A stretch of 64,000 nucleotides of DNA from Bradyrhizobium hipponense (GTDB lineage: Bacteria > Pseudomonadota > Alphaproteobacteria > Rhizobiales > Xanthobacteraceae). The stretch covers positions 1 to 64,000 of the forward strand of contig NZ_VSTH01000099.1 of NCBI RefSeq assembly GCF_008123965.1, written 5' to 3'. Shown one piece after another: positions 26,825 to 34,279 of the stretch. Each line of letters opens with the position of its first letter. Within the stretch, counting starts at the first letter, position 1. The translations under genes were made by a program, and so were the position numbers. A model generated the notes under the pieces. The model was not told where the DNA came from and searched no databases. It worked only from the letters and a program-made list of their open reading frames with translations.

Positions 26825-27607
26825 ATGCGGACGTTCGACCCGGATTCCTCAATCGTGTCGGACATCATCCCCTCGCCGAACCACGGCGACCGCAACAAGG
26901 GACGGCAGCCCGATATGATCGTGCTGCACTATACCGGCATGCCCGACGTCGAGGGCGCATTGGCGCGCCTCTGCTCCGTCGGCACCGAGGTCTCGGCGCA
27001 CTATGTCGTGCTCGAGGACGGTCGCATCGTGCAATGCGTGCAGGAGGCCAAGCGCGCCTGGCACGCCGGCATGTCGTCCTGGGCCGGCGAGGACGACATC
27101 AACTCGTGCTCGATCGGCATCGAGATCGTCAATCGCGGCCATGACTGGGGCTATCCGGAATTTCCGCTGCGCCAGATCGCGGCCGTGATCGCGCTGTGCC
27201 GCGGCATCATGCTCCGCCGCAAGGTTCCGGCGCACCGGGTGCTCGGCCATTCCGATGTCGCGCCGGCGCGCAAGAAGGACCCCGGCGAAAAATTTCCGTG
27301 GCATTCGCTGGCAAATTCTGGCGTCGGCCATTGGGTCACGCCCGCACCTGTCGTGCGCGGCGAGAGCCTCATGCTCGGCACCATCAGCGACGAGGTGCTG
27401 AGCCTGCAGCAGGCGCTCGCCAGATACGGCTACGGCGTGCCGCTGACCGGCAAATACGACGCTGCGACGATGGAAGTCGTCACCGCCTTCCAGCGCCATT
27501 TCCGCCCGGCGCGCCTCGATGGCGTCGCGGATCATTCGACGCTGTCGACATTGCAAGCGCTGCTGGCGAGCCTACCGGCGGAAGGGACGGCGGTGGCGGC
27601 GAAGTGA
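26825..27607 (+). CDS. N-acetylmuramoyl-L-alanine amidase with peptidoglycan-binding domain
   Basis: This is an amidase_2 (AmpD/AmiD) family enzyme that cleaves the bond between MurNAc and L-alanine in peptidoglycan or its fragments. The 260-residue product has likely zinc ligands His35 (VLHYTG), His142 (RVLGHSD) and Asp152. Residues 185-250 form a PG_binding_1-type helical domain (LSLQQALARYGYGVPLTGKY). No clear signal peptide is seen, so a role in recycling muropeptides in the cytoplasm is possible. The start at 26825 was chosen over 26696 because the upstream residues do not match the family. Confidence 0.92.
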   Translation: MRTFDPDSSIVSDIIPSPNHGDRNKGRQPDMIVLHYTGMPDVEGALARLCSVGTEVSAHYVVLEDGRIVQCVQEAKRAWHAGMSSWAGEDDINSCSIGIEIVNRGHDWGYPEFPLRQIAAVIALCRGIMLRRKVPAHRVLGHSDVAPARKKDPGEKFPWHSLANSGVGHWVTPAPVVRGESLMLGTISDEVLSLQQALARYGYGVPLTGKYDAATMEVVTAFQRHFRPARLDGVADHSTLSTLQALLASLPAEGTAVAAK

Positions 27608-27625
27608 CGATGCTAGCCACATGCT

Positions 27626-27712
27626 CGTCATTGCGAGGAGCTCTTGCGACGAAGCAATCCAGACCGTCTCAGCGGAGGCAGACTGGATTGCTTCGCTGCG
27701 CTCGCAATGACG
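27626..27712. repeat. Intergenic palindromic repeat (CGTCATTGCGAG family)
   Basis: Outer arms CGTCATTGCGAG and CTCGCAATGACG enclose GAAGCAATCCAGA and CTGGATTGCTTCG, the same layout as at 16049-16134. It lies between two genes that converge on it, the amidase and the sigma factor gene, where it may also help end transcription. Confidence 0.8.
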
Positions 27713-27725
27713 GAGGTTTTGGCGG

Positions 27726-28961
27726 CTAGCCAAGTTCGTTCATCCGCCGCGCATACAATCTCCGCAGCGGCTCCAACTGTGTCGCCTCCGTCGCCGCAAC
27801 ATACGCAGCGCGCGCCTCGTCCTTCCGTCCAAGCCTCCGTAACAAATCCGCCCGCACCGCGGGCAACATCTCATAGCCTTCGAGCGCGCCGCGCGCGGCG
27901 ATTGCGTCGACGAGATCGAGCGCGCGCGCCGGACCGTCGACCATCGACACCGCTGCTGCGTGGTTGAGCTCGATCACCGCAGATGGGTTGATCCGCAGCA
28001 ACACCTCATAAAGCCCGGCGATCTGCGGCCAGTCGGTTTGCGCGTAGCTCGGCGCGCGGGCATGCAGTGCGGCAATCGCGGCCTGCACCGCATAAGGGTG
28101 CGGCCGGCCGGGCGCACGAAGCGCGTCGTCCACCAGCAGCAATCCCGCCTCGATCTGCGCGCGATCCCACAGCGTGCGGTCCTGTTCTTCCAGCAGCACG
28201 ATGTCGCCGGCCGCGGTCTCGCGCCCGGCGCGCCGCGCGTCATGCAGCAGCATCAGCGCGAGCAGGCCTTTGATCCCGGCGCGACCGGGCATCAGCCGAT
28301 CGAGCAAGCGGCCGAGCCGAATGGCTTCGACCGCGAGGTCGGGCCGCATCAGGTCCGTGCCCGAAGTCGCCACATAGCCTTCGGTGAAGACGAGATAGAT
28401 CACGGCGAGCACGCCGTCGAGCCGCGGCGCCAGCGCGTCGCGCTCCGGCACCTCGTAGGGTATGCCGGCGAGCCTGATCTTCTGCTTGGCGCGGACGAGC
28501 CGCTGCGACATCGCCTCTTCGCTGACCAGAAAGGCGCGGGCGACCTGCGCGGTGGAGAGGCCGCAGACGGTGCGCAACGTCAGCGCGACCTGGACCTCGG
28601 GCGCAAATGCGGGATGGCAGCAGGTGAAGATCAGCCGCAGCATGTCGTCGTCGAGCATTGCCGGCGGCTCGTCGGGCGCGTGCGCATTGAGCTCGAGCTC
28701 ATGCACCAGCGCCTGCTGCTTGGCGCGAAAAACAGCCCGGCGGCGGATGCGGTCGATCGCCTTGTTGCGGCCGATATTGACCAGCCAGGCGCGCGGATTG
28801 TCGGGCACCTCGCACGTAGACCAACGCTCCACCGCGACCGCAAAGGCATCCTGGAGCGCATCCTCGGCGAGATCGAAATCGCCGACGAGGCGGATCAGCG
28901 TGGCCAGCGCCCGCCCCGCCTCGTCGCGAAAAATTCGATCGATGTCGGCCGGAGAGATCAC
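27726..28961 (-). CDS. ECF sigma factor of the DGPF-linked group (ECF42-like)
   Basis: This 411-residue protein has sigma region 2 in about residues 5-80 (DFDLAEDALQDAFAVAVERW, NPRAWLVNIGRNKAIDRIRRRA). Sigma region 4 lies around 110-165 (LRTVCGLSTAQVARAFLVSEEAMSQRLVRAKQKIR). A long helical, TPR-like C-terminal extension follows from about 185 onward. The extension and the adjacent DGPF/YCII gene are the marks of ECF42, a group that lacks a classical anti-sigma factor. Its start overlaps the stop of the DGPF gene by 4 bases. Target promoters cannot be told from this window. Confidence 0.92.
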   Translation of the reverse strand: MISPADIDRIFRDEAGRALATLIRLVGDFDLAEDALQDAFAVAVERWSTCEVPDNPRAWLVNIGRNKAIDRIRRRAVFRAKQQALVHELELNAHAPDEPPAMLDDDMLRLIFTCCHPAFAPEVQVALTLRTVCGLSTAQVARAFLVSEEAMSQRLVRAKQKIRLAGIPYEVPERDALAPRLDGVLAVIYLVFTEGYVATSGTDLMRPDLAVEAIRLGRLLDRLMPGRAGIKGLLALMLLHDARRAGRETAAGDIVLLEEQDRTLWDRAQIEAGLLLVDDALRAPGRPHPYAVQAAIAALHARAPSYAQTDWPQIAGLYEVLLRINPSAVIELNHAAAVSMVDGPARALDLVDAIAARGALEGYEMLPAVRADLLRRLGRKDEARAAYVAATEATQLEPLRRLYARRMNELG

Positions 28962-29308
28962 TTGTAGATCATGACCGGCCTGACCTCGATGGATCCGTCC
29001 CGGGCCCCGGGAATCCGCGCGGCCAGCGCGATGGCGGTGTCGAGATCCTTGGCTTCGACCAGATAATAGCCGCCGAGTTGCTCACGCGTTTCCGCGAACG
29101 GGCCGTCGGTCGTGAGAGTCTTGCCCTCGCGCACGCGCACGGTGGTCGCGGTGGTCGTCGGCTGCAGTCCGTCGCCGGCCTTGAAATGGCCACTCTGGAC
29201 AATGGACTGTGTATAGGTGCCGTACTCCGCCGACATCTTCTGGCGGTCCTCCGGGGTCATCTTGCTCAATTCCGCTTCGTTCCGATAGATCAGTAGCAGA
29301 TACTGCAT
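28958..29308 (-). CDS. YCII/DGPF-domain protein
   Basis: A 116-residue protein of the YCII fold with the motif TTDGPFAETREQLGGYYLVEA, which gives the DGPF name, and an N-terminal MQYLLLIYRNEAE typical of the family. Such proteins are encoded beside ECF42 sigma factors, and the sigma gene here overlaps it by 4 bases, so they form one operon. The biochemical role of DGPF proteins is not settled. No catalytic assignment is made here. Confidence 0.92.
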   Translation of the reverse strand: MQYLLLIYRNEAELSKMTPEDRQKMSAEYGTYTQSIVQSGHFKAGDGLQPTTTATTVRVREGKTLTTDGPFAETREQLGGYYLVEAKDLDTAIALAARIPGARDGSIEVRPVMIYK

Positions 29309-29419
29309 CGCTTACTCCTGTTGTTCGGCTGGGTTGCCGACATCCAGTCGAACGGGCCACACGTCAAACGACACCTTCAGGATAAATTATTTGCAAGCCG
29401 CGTGCGCGGCGATCTCCGC

Positions 29420-29450
29420 TTGACGGAACCGTCACAAATGCCCATGCGTA
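29420..29450 (+). promoter_or_regulatory. Probable rnpB promoter
   Basis: A good -35 element, TTGACG, lies at 29420-29425. The expected -10 position, about 17-18 bases on, is CATGCGT, a weak match. The distance to the first base-paired nucleotide of rnpB at 29457 suits a start there. The -35 overlaps the 14-base inverted repeat TGACGGAACCGTCA at 29421-29434. Confidence 0.45.
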
Positions 29451-29456
29451 AGCCGT

Positions 29457-29880
29457 CAGTCGGCCGGACGGCCGCCCTTGCAAGTGCCGAAAGGCCGCCG
29501 GGGAGGAAAGTCCGGGCTCCCTTGACATGCGGTGCCGGATAACGTCCGGCGAGGGTAACCTCAGGGAAAGTGCCACAGAGAACGAACCGCCCTGCTTCGC
29601 CTTCGGGCTTCGCAGGGCAAGGGTGAAAAGGTGCGGTAAGAGCGCACCGCGGCTCCGGCAACGGGGCCGGCATGGTAAACCCCACCGGGAGCAAAACCGA
29701 ATAGGGACGGCTTAAGCGGGCTGTTCGCGCAAGCGATAACGCCGCGGGGCGATGTCAGGCCCGCCGTCCGGGTAGGTTGCTCGAGGCAATGTGCAAACAT
29801 TGCCCCAGAGGAATGGCCGTCACGCATCGCCGGCGCAAGCAGGCGGTGCCCTACAGAACCCGGCTTACAGGCCGGCTGAT
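29457..29880 (+). ncRNA. rnpB: RNase P RNA (bacterial type A)
   Basis: This is the catalytic RNA of RNase P, which trims the 5' ends of tRNA precursors. The universally conserved 5' P4 strand GAGGAAAGTCCGGGC is at 29503-29517, with ACAGAACCCGGCTTA near 29853 toward the 3' end. The ends pair: CAGTCGGCC at 29457-29465 with GGCCGGCTG at 29870-29878 forms helix P1. AGGGTGAAAAGG, GGTAAACCCCACC and the P-loop regions in between also match. The ends are set by P1 pairing and could be off by several bases. It lies alone between two minus-strand genes. Confidence 0.95.
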
Positions 29881-29938
29881 ATCTTGCAACGAGGGGTTCG
29901 ATGCTGACCGCATCGGACCCCTCACCATTTTCTTCTCC

Positions 29939-30040
29939 GTCATTCCGGGGCGTGCGCAGCACGAACCCGGAATCCATCAGGCCGCAGAGTCGGTGGACGA
30001 ATGGATTCCGGGTTCGCGCTTTGCGCGCCCCGGAATGACG
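29939..30040. repeat. Intergenic palindromic repeat (CATTCCGGGG family)
   Basis: Arms GTCATTCCGGGGCG and CGCCCCGGAATGAC enclose a second pair, GAACCCGGAATCCAT and ATGGATTCCGGGTTC. The element sits between rnpB and the DUF983 gene. It shares arms with the element at 12161-12285. Confidence 0.8.
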
Positions 30041-30046
30041 CGTCGG

Positions 30047-30469
30047 TTAGTGCCGCGCCGCTTTCGCAAGGACAAGCTGCCCTGCCTCGCGCCGCAGCTT
30101 GCTCGCCTCGAACCCGTGCATGCCGAGCTGCCATTGCAGTCCGACGATGGCGCCCTTGGTCGGCTGCAGCAATGCGAGCGAGGCGAACAGCGTCACCGGC
30201 AGCCACACCGCCAGTTGCAGCCAGACCGGCGGCGCATAGGCAGTCTCGACCGCGAGGATCGCGGGCACCACGAGATGGCCGACCAGGACCATCACGAGGT
30301 AGGCCGGAAAGTCGTCGGCGCGCTGGTGAGACAGCTCCTCGCCGCAGTGGTCGCAACTATCGGCGACCTTCAGGAAGCGGCCGAACATGTGCCCTTCCCT
30401 GCAGTTCGGACACTTGCCGCGAAAACCGCGCCATATCGCCTGTGCCAGAGAGACTGAACCGGTCGCCAT
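30047..30469 (-). CDS. DUF983 membrane protein
   Basis: A 140-residue protein with an N-terminal zinc-ribbon made of Cys20, Cys23, Cys39 and Cys42 (GKCPNCREGHMF, DSCDHCGEEL), then two membrane segments (about 53-72 and 80-100). This matches DUF983, a family with no known function that I can cite. On the minus strand a plain ribosome site (AAGAGGTGGGG) precedes the start. It is divergent from the MocR gene, with the paired ATCCATACA repeats in between, so that regulator might control it. Confidence 0.9.
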   Translation of the reverse strand: MATGSVSLAQAIWRGFRGKCPNCREGHMFGRFLKVADSCDHCGEELSHQRADDFPAYLVMVLVGHLVVPAILAVETAYAPPVWLQLAVWLPVTLFASLALLQPTKGAIVGLQWQLGMHGFEASKLRREAGQLVLAKAARH

Positions 30470-30493
30470 GACCCCACCTCTTTCTTTTCAACG

Positions 30494-30523
30494 ATCCATA
30501 CAATAATATCTTGCATCCATACA
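30494..30523. promoter_or_regulatory. Paired direct repeats, probable MocR operator
   Basis: Two exact copies of ATCCATACA, at 30494-30502 and 30515-30523, stand 21 bases apart, two helical turns. MocR-type regulators often bind such direct repeats in the gap next to their own gene. An inverted partial copy (ATGGAT) overlaps the regulator start at 30549. The region is AT-rich and lies between the divergent DUF983 and MocR genes. Confidence 0.55.
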
Positions 30524-30548
30524 TTCAAAGAATATGGGCCATATTTGC

Positions 30549-31919
30549 ATGGATTGGATCCCTACAATCTCGGAGCTGAGCGGACCGCGCTACCAGCGCA
30601 TCGTCGATGCCATGGAGGCCGATATCGCGGCTGGCCGGCTGGTGCGCGGCCAGCAATTGCCGACGCAGCGCGCGCTGGCAAAAGCGCTCGACGTCGACCT
30701 GACCACGGTGACGCGCGCGTACACCGAGGCGCGGCGTCGCGGGATCCTGGAGGCCCGGGTCGGGCAGGGTTCGTTCGTGTCGGAGACCAGCGCGCGCCGC
30801 GCGGTCGACGTGCCGCATCCCGTCGCGATCGACCTCTCGATGAACGTGCCGCCGCATCCTCTCGAAGCGCAGCTCGACGAGCGCATCATCGCGGGGCTCG
30901 AGGTCATCCGCGCGCAATCGGGATTGACCGCGCACCTCAACTACCAGCCGCCCGGCGGCAGCGCGCATGAGCGCGAGGTCGCAGCAAGGTGGATGCGCGC
31001 ACGCGTTCCGCGTGCGCATGCCGACCGGCTCGTGATCTATCCGGGCGCGCAGACGATCCTGTTCAACCTGCTCGCCTGCCTCGCGCGGCCCGGCGACGTC
31101 GTGCTGACGGAGGCGCTCACCTTCCCGGGCATCAAGGCGGCCGCGGCGCGGCTCGGCGTCAAGCTCGCCGGGGTCACGATGGATGATGGCGGTATCCTGC
31201 CCGACGCACTGGCAAAGGCTTGCCGCGCGCTTAAGCCAAAAGCCGTCTACCTCATCCCGACGCTGCACAATCCGACCACCGCCACGCTTCTCCCTGAGCG
31301 GCGTAGCGCGATCGCAAAAATCATCCGCGATGCCGGCACCACGCTGATCGAGGACGATGCCTACGGGCTGCTTGATCGCTCGGCGTCGCCGATCGCCAAC
31401 CTCATTCCGGAGCGAACGTATCTGGCGACGACGCTGTCAAAATGCATCGCGCCGGCGCTGCGCGTCGCTTATCTTGTGACGCCCGACAGCGGCGCGCAGC
31501 AGGAGCTGCGGAGCCATTTGCAGGCCACCGTGCAGATGCCGGCCCCGCTGATGGTCGCGCTGGTGACGCATTGGCTCGAAAACGGCATCGCCGACCGCAT
31601 CATCACCGCCATCCGCAACGAGGCCGTCGGCCGCCAGCAACTCGCGCAGCGCGCGCTGAAGGGCTTTCAGTTCCTGGCCAAGCCGGCCGCGCATCATCTG
31701 TGGCTGCGGCTGCCCGAAGGTCGCCCCGACGTCGCGGCACATCTGTTGCGCAACGGGCTCGCAGTCGTGGCCGCCGATGCCTTTGCAGTCAATGGGACAC
31801 CGCCGCATGCGGCGCGTGTTTCGCTCGGCGCGGCGCGGAACAGAGCGGAATTGGCGGAGGCGCTACGCATCCTCGTCGGCGCGTTGCACAAGCCCGCCGA
31901 CAGCAAGCAGATCGTCTAG
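30549..31919 (+). CDS. MocR-family regulator (GntR HTH fused to aminotransferase fold)
   Basis: The product joins an N-terminal winged-helix GntR domain (about residues 1-75; GQQLPTQRALAKALDVDLTTVTRAY) to a fold-type-I aminotransferase domain. The PLP-binding lysine is in LATTLSKCIAPALR (residue 298 from this start), with YPGAQTILFNLL and IPTLHNPTTATL also present. MocR proteins sense PLP or an amino compound and activate or repress neighbours. The start is uncertain: an in-frame ATG at 30534 adds five residues, and neither has a clear ribosome site. The neighbours do not identify its effector. Confidence 0.92.
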   Translation: MDWIPTISELSGPRYQRIVDAMEADIAAGRLVRGQQLPTQRALAKALDVDLTTVTRAYTEARRRGILEARVGQGSFVSETSARRAVDVPHPVAIDLSMNVPPHPLEAQLDERIIAGLEVIRAQSGLTAHLNYQPPGGSAHEREVAARWMRARVPRAHADRLVIYPGAQTILFNLLACLARPGDVVLTEALTFPGIKAAAARLGVKLAGVTMDDGGILPDALAKACRALKPKAVYLIPTLHNPTTATLLPERRSAIAKIIRDAGTTLIEDDAYGLLDRSASPIANLIPERTYLATTLSKCIAPALRVAYLVTPDSGAQQELRSHLQATVQMPAPLMVALVTHWLENGIADRIITAIRNEAVGRQQLAQRALKGFQFLAKPAAHHLWLRLPEGRPDVAAHLLRNGLAVVAADAFAVNGTPPHAARVSLGAARNRAELAEALRILVGALHKPADSKQIV

Positions 31920-32054
31920 AGCATGATCCGAACGCCCGCCTCGCGCCATCACGCTTGCGTGCGGCTTTGAGATTGACCGCTCCGGTCGCATCTGTGCTAT
32001 GCGCCAAGCGGCGGTCACCGCTTCGGGATCGCTGGAAGCGACAGGAATTCACCC

Positions 32055-32798
32055 GTGGAAGCGTCCAACTATGCGTTGCTGCTGTTCGGCGCGCTGGCCG
32101 GCGGCTTCGTCTCGGGGCTGGCCGGATTCGGCACGGCGCTTATGGCGCTCGGCATCTGGCTCTACGTGCTGCCGCCCTCGCACGCGGTGCCCTTGGTGCT
32201 GATCTGCTCGGTGATCGCGCAGACCTCGACGCTGCCGTCGATGTGGAAGAGCTTTGACCTTTCGCTGGTGTGGCCGTTCCTGATCGGCGGCCTCGCCGGC
32301 GTGCCGCTCGGGATCATGATGGTGGCGTCCGCCGATCCAAAAGTGTTCAAGCTGAGCGTCGGCGTGCTGATCCTGATCTTTTCGACAGCGCTCTATCTCA
32401 ACAAGAAGCCGCTCGCCGTCACGTTCGGCGGCCGGATCGCCGACGGCGCGATCGGCTTTGCCGGCGGCATTCTCGGCGGCCTCGCCGGCCTGTCGGGGCC
32501 GCTGCCGATCCTGTGGGCCAACATCCGCGGCTGGAATAAGCAGGAGCGGCGCGGCATCTTCCAGCTCTTCAATTTCACCGTGCTCGCAACCGCTTTGGTG
32601 TTGCAGACTGCCTCGGGCCTCGTCGCCTTCAAGGTGGTCGGGCTCGCGCTGGTCGCCTTTCCGGGCACGCTGATCGGCGCATGGGCCGGCGCGCGCGTCT
32701 ATCACGCGCTGAACGACAAGCATTTTGGCGATGTCGTGCTCGGCCTTCTGTTCGTGTCGGGTCTTACCCTCGTCTGGAACAGCATTGCCGCGCTGTAG
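32055..32798 (+). CDS. TauE/SafE-family permease
   Basis: A 247-residue membrane protein of the TSUP (TauE/SafE) family, which exports or takes up small sulfur-containing or organic anions. It has two similar halves with glycine-rich signatures, GGFVSGLAGFGTALMALG and GFAGGILGGLAGLSGPLPILW, and about seven or eight membrane segments. The start codon is GTG at 32055. It follows the MocR gene by 135 bases on the same strand and converges on the MATE gene 20 bases further. The substrate cannot be told. Confidence 0.93.
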   Translation: MEASNYALLLFGALAGGFVSGLAGFGTALMALGIWLYVLPPSHAVPLVLICSVIAQTSTLPSMWKSFDLSLVWPFLIGGLAGVPLGIMMVASADPKVFKLSVGVLILIFSTALYLNKKPLAVTFGGRIADGAIGFAGGILGGLAGLSGPLPILWANIRGWNKQERRGIFQLFNFTVLATALVLQTASGLVAFKVVGLALVAFPGTLIGAWAGARVYHALNDKHFGDVVLGLLFVSGLTLVWNSIAAL

Positions 32799-32818
32799 GG
32801 GAAAAGCGTGGGGCCTTG

Positions 32819-34225
32819 CTACGCCGGCTCGCGCACCGGTGGCGCAACGGGTTCGGGATCAGACGGCTCCGTAGCCTTCGCCTGTGCTGGCGGCGCAAGG
32901 CGCTTCCTGAACTCCCGCAGCAACAGCCACACGCTCAGGGCGGCCTGCAGCGTCGTGGTCGCAATCGACAAGTACCAGACATGCTCCATCCGGAAGCCCG
33001 GCCACGTGGAGATCCAGACCGACGGCAGAGAATAGGTGAGGACCCGCGTTGCCGAGGTCCACAACACTGGCGTGGTGTTGCCAAGCCCCTGAAACATGCT
33101 GGAGCAGATGAAGATCAGCCCCTGCGCCACCATGTTGAGCGAGATGATACGCAAAAAAAGCGACGCAACCGCCATCGTTTCCGGATCGTTCGAGAACCCG
33201 GCAAGCAGCAGACCAGGCGCGAACTGCGCGACGATCAGAAAAGCCATCATCACGGCGGTCGCAATAAGCGACGCCTTGACAAAGGTCTCTCGCACGCGCG
33301 CCCCATTGCCTGCACCGAAATTCTGGCCGGCGATTGGCCCTGCAGCAAGCGCGATGGCGAGCGCCGGCATCTGGATCAAGCCGAGCAGACGCGTGCCGAT
33401 GCCAAATCCTGCCTGCGCCGCCGGACCAAAAACGCTCAGCACGTAATAGCCCACGGCCATGATGATGAAGACCATCACGAACTCGCCGCCTGCCGGCAGC
33501 CCGACATTGAGAATTCTCCTCCAATCCCGAAGCTGCGGCCGCCATTGCGCGGGATGAAAGGCGACGTAACGCTCCCGCCTGAGGAAATAGACAAGCAGCA
33601 TCAGCACGCCGATGAAGACCGCGATGGAGCTTGCAAGGCCCGCTCCGGCGACACCCAGCGCATGTCCAGTGCCCCAGCCCGTGATCAGCACCGGCGCGAG
33701 CGCGATGTTGATGGCCACGGCAAGGACCTGCACCAGCATACTGGGCCGCACGATGCCGGTGGCACGCAATGCGGACGCCATCACCTGTGTCGCGAATTGC
33801 AGCGCCAGCGCCGGCATGAACCAGAGCAGATAGGTCGTGCCGGCCTCGATCGTGGCTTCGTCCGCTGCAATCGCGCGCATATAAGGGCGCGAGAGTGCAA
33901 AACCCCCGGCCAATGTCAGCAACCCGAACAGCAGGGACAGGACGACCGCCTGGTTAAACACGAGATTGGCGTCGTCGAGGTCCTTGCGCCCCACGGCGTG
34001 CGCCATCAGCGCCACTGTGCCGACGCCGAGCACCTGCATCAGCGCATTGACGAGAAAGCCCGCATTGCCGGCCGCAGCGACGCCGGCAACTGCGGCATCG
34101 CCGAGCCCTGCCACGAAGTACAGGTCGACCAGCTGGCAGATCATGATCGTGATCATGCCGACCACGATCGGTGGCGCCATGCTCAGGATGTGGTTCACGA
34201 TGGAGCCGCGTGTCAGGTCCTTCAT
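32819..34225 (-). CDS. MATE-family multidrug efflux transporter
   Basis: MATE transporters expel cationic drugs using sodium or proton gradients. The 468-residue product has twelve predicted membrane segments in two similar halves, for example ILSMAPPIVVGMITIMICQLVDLYFVAGL at the start and VGLPAGGEFVMVFIIMAVGYYV at the second half. A Pro/Ala-rich cytoplasmic tail follows. It is 54 bases behind the ABC exporter on the same strand and is probably in the same transcript. The drugs handled are unknown. Confidence 0.95.
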   Translation of the reverse strand: MKDLTRGSIVNHILSMAPPIVVGMITIMICQLVDLYFVAGLGDAAVAGVAAAGNAGFLVNALMQVLGVGTVALMAHAVGRKDLDDANLVFNQAVVLSLLFGLLTLAGGFALSRPYMRAIAADEATIEAGTTYLLWFMPALALQFATQVMASALRATGIVRPSMLVQVLAVAINIALAPVLITGWGTGHALGVAGAGLASSIAVFIGVLMLLVYFLRRERYVAFHPAQWRPQLRDWRRILNVGLPAGGEFVMVFIIMAVGYYVLSVFGPAAQAGFGIGTRLLGLIQMPALAIALAAGPIAGQNFGAGNGARVRETFVKASLIATAVMMAFLIVAQFAPGLLLAGFSNDPETMAVASLFLRIISLNMVAQGLIFICSSMFQGLGNTTPVLWTSATRVLTYSLPSVWISTWPGFRMEHVWYLSIATTTLQAALSVWLLLREFRKRLAPPAQAKATEPSDPEPVAPPVREPA

Positions 34226-34279
34226 CTCATTCCCCCTCGAGGACGTGACGGCGGGACGATCGTCCCGCTGCCGCGCGCC

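Noticed and set aside
31917..31935. TCTAGAGCATGATCCGAA word behind the MocR gene
   Set aside because: It recalls the edge of a common rhizobial repeat but no matching second arm is present, so no repeat is called.
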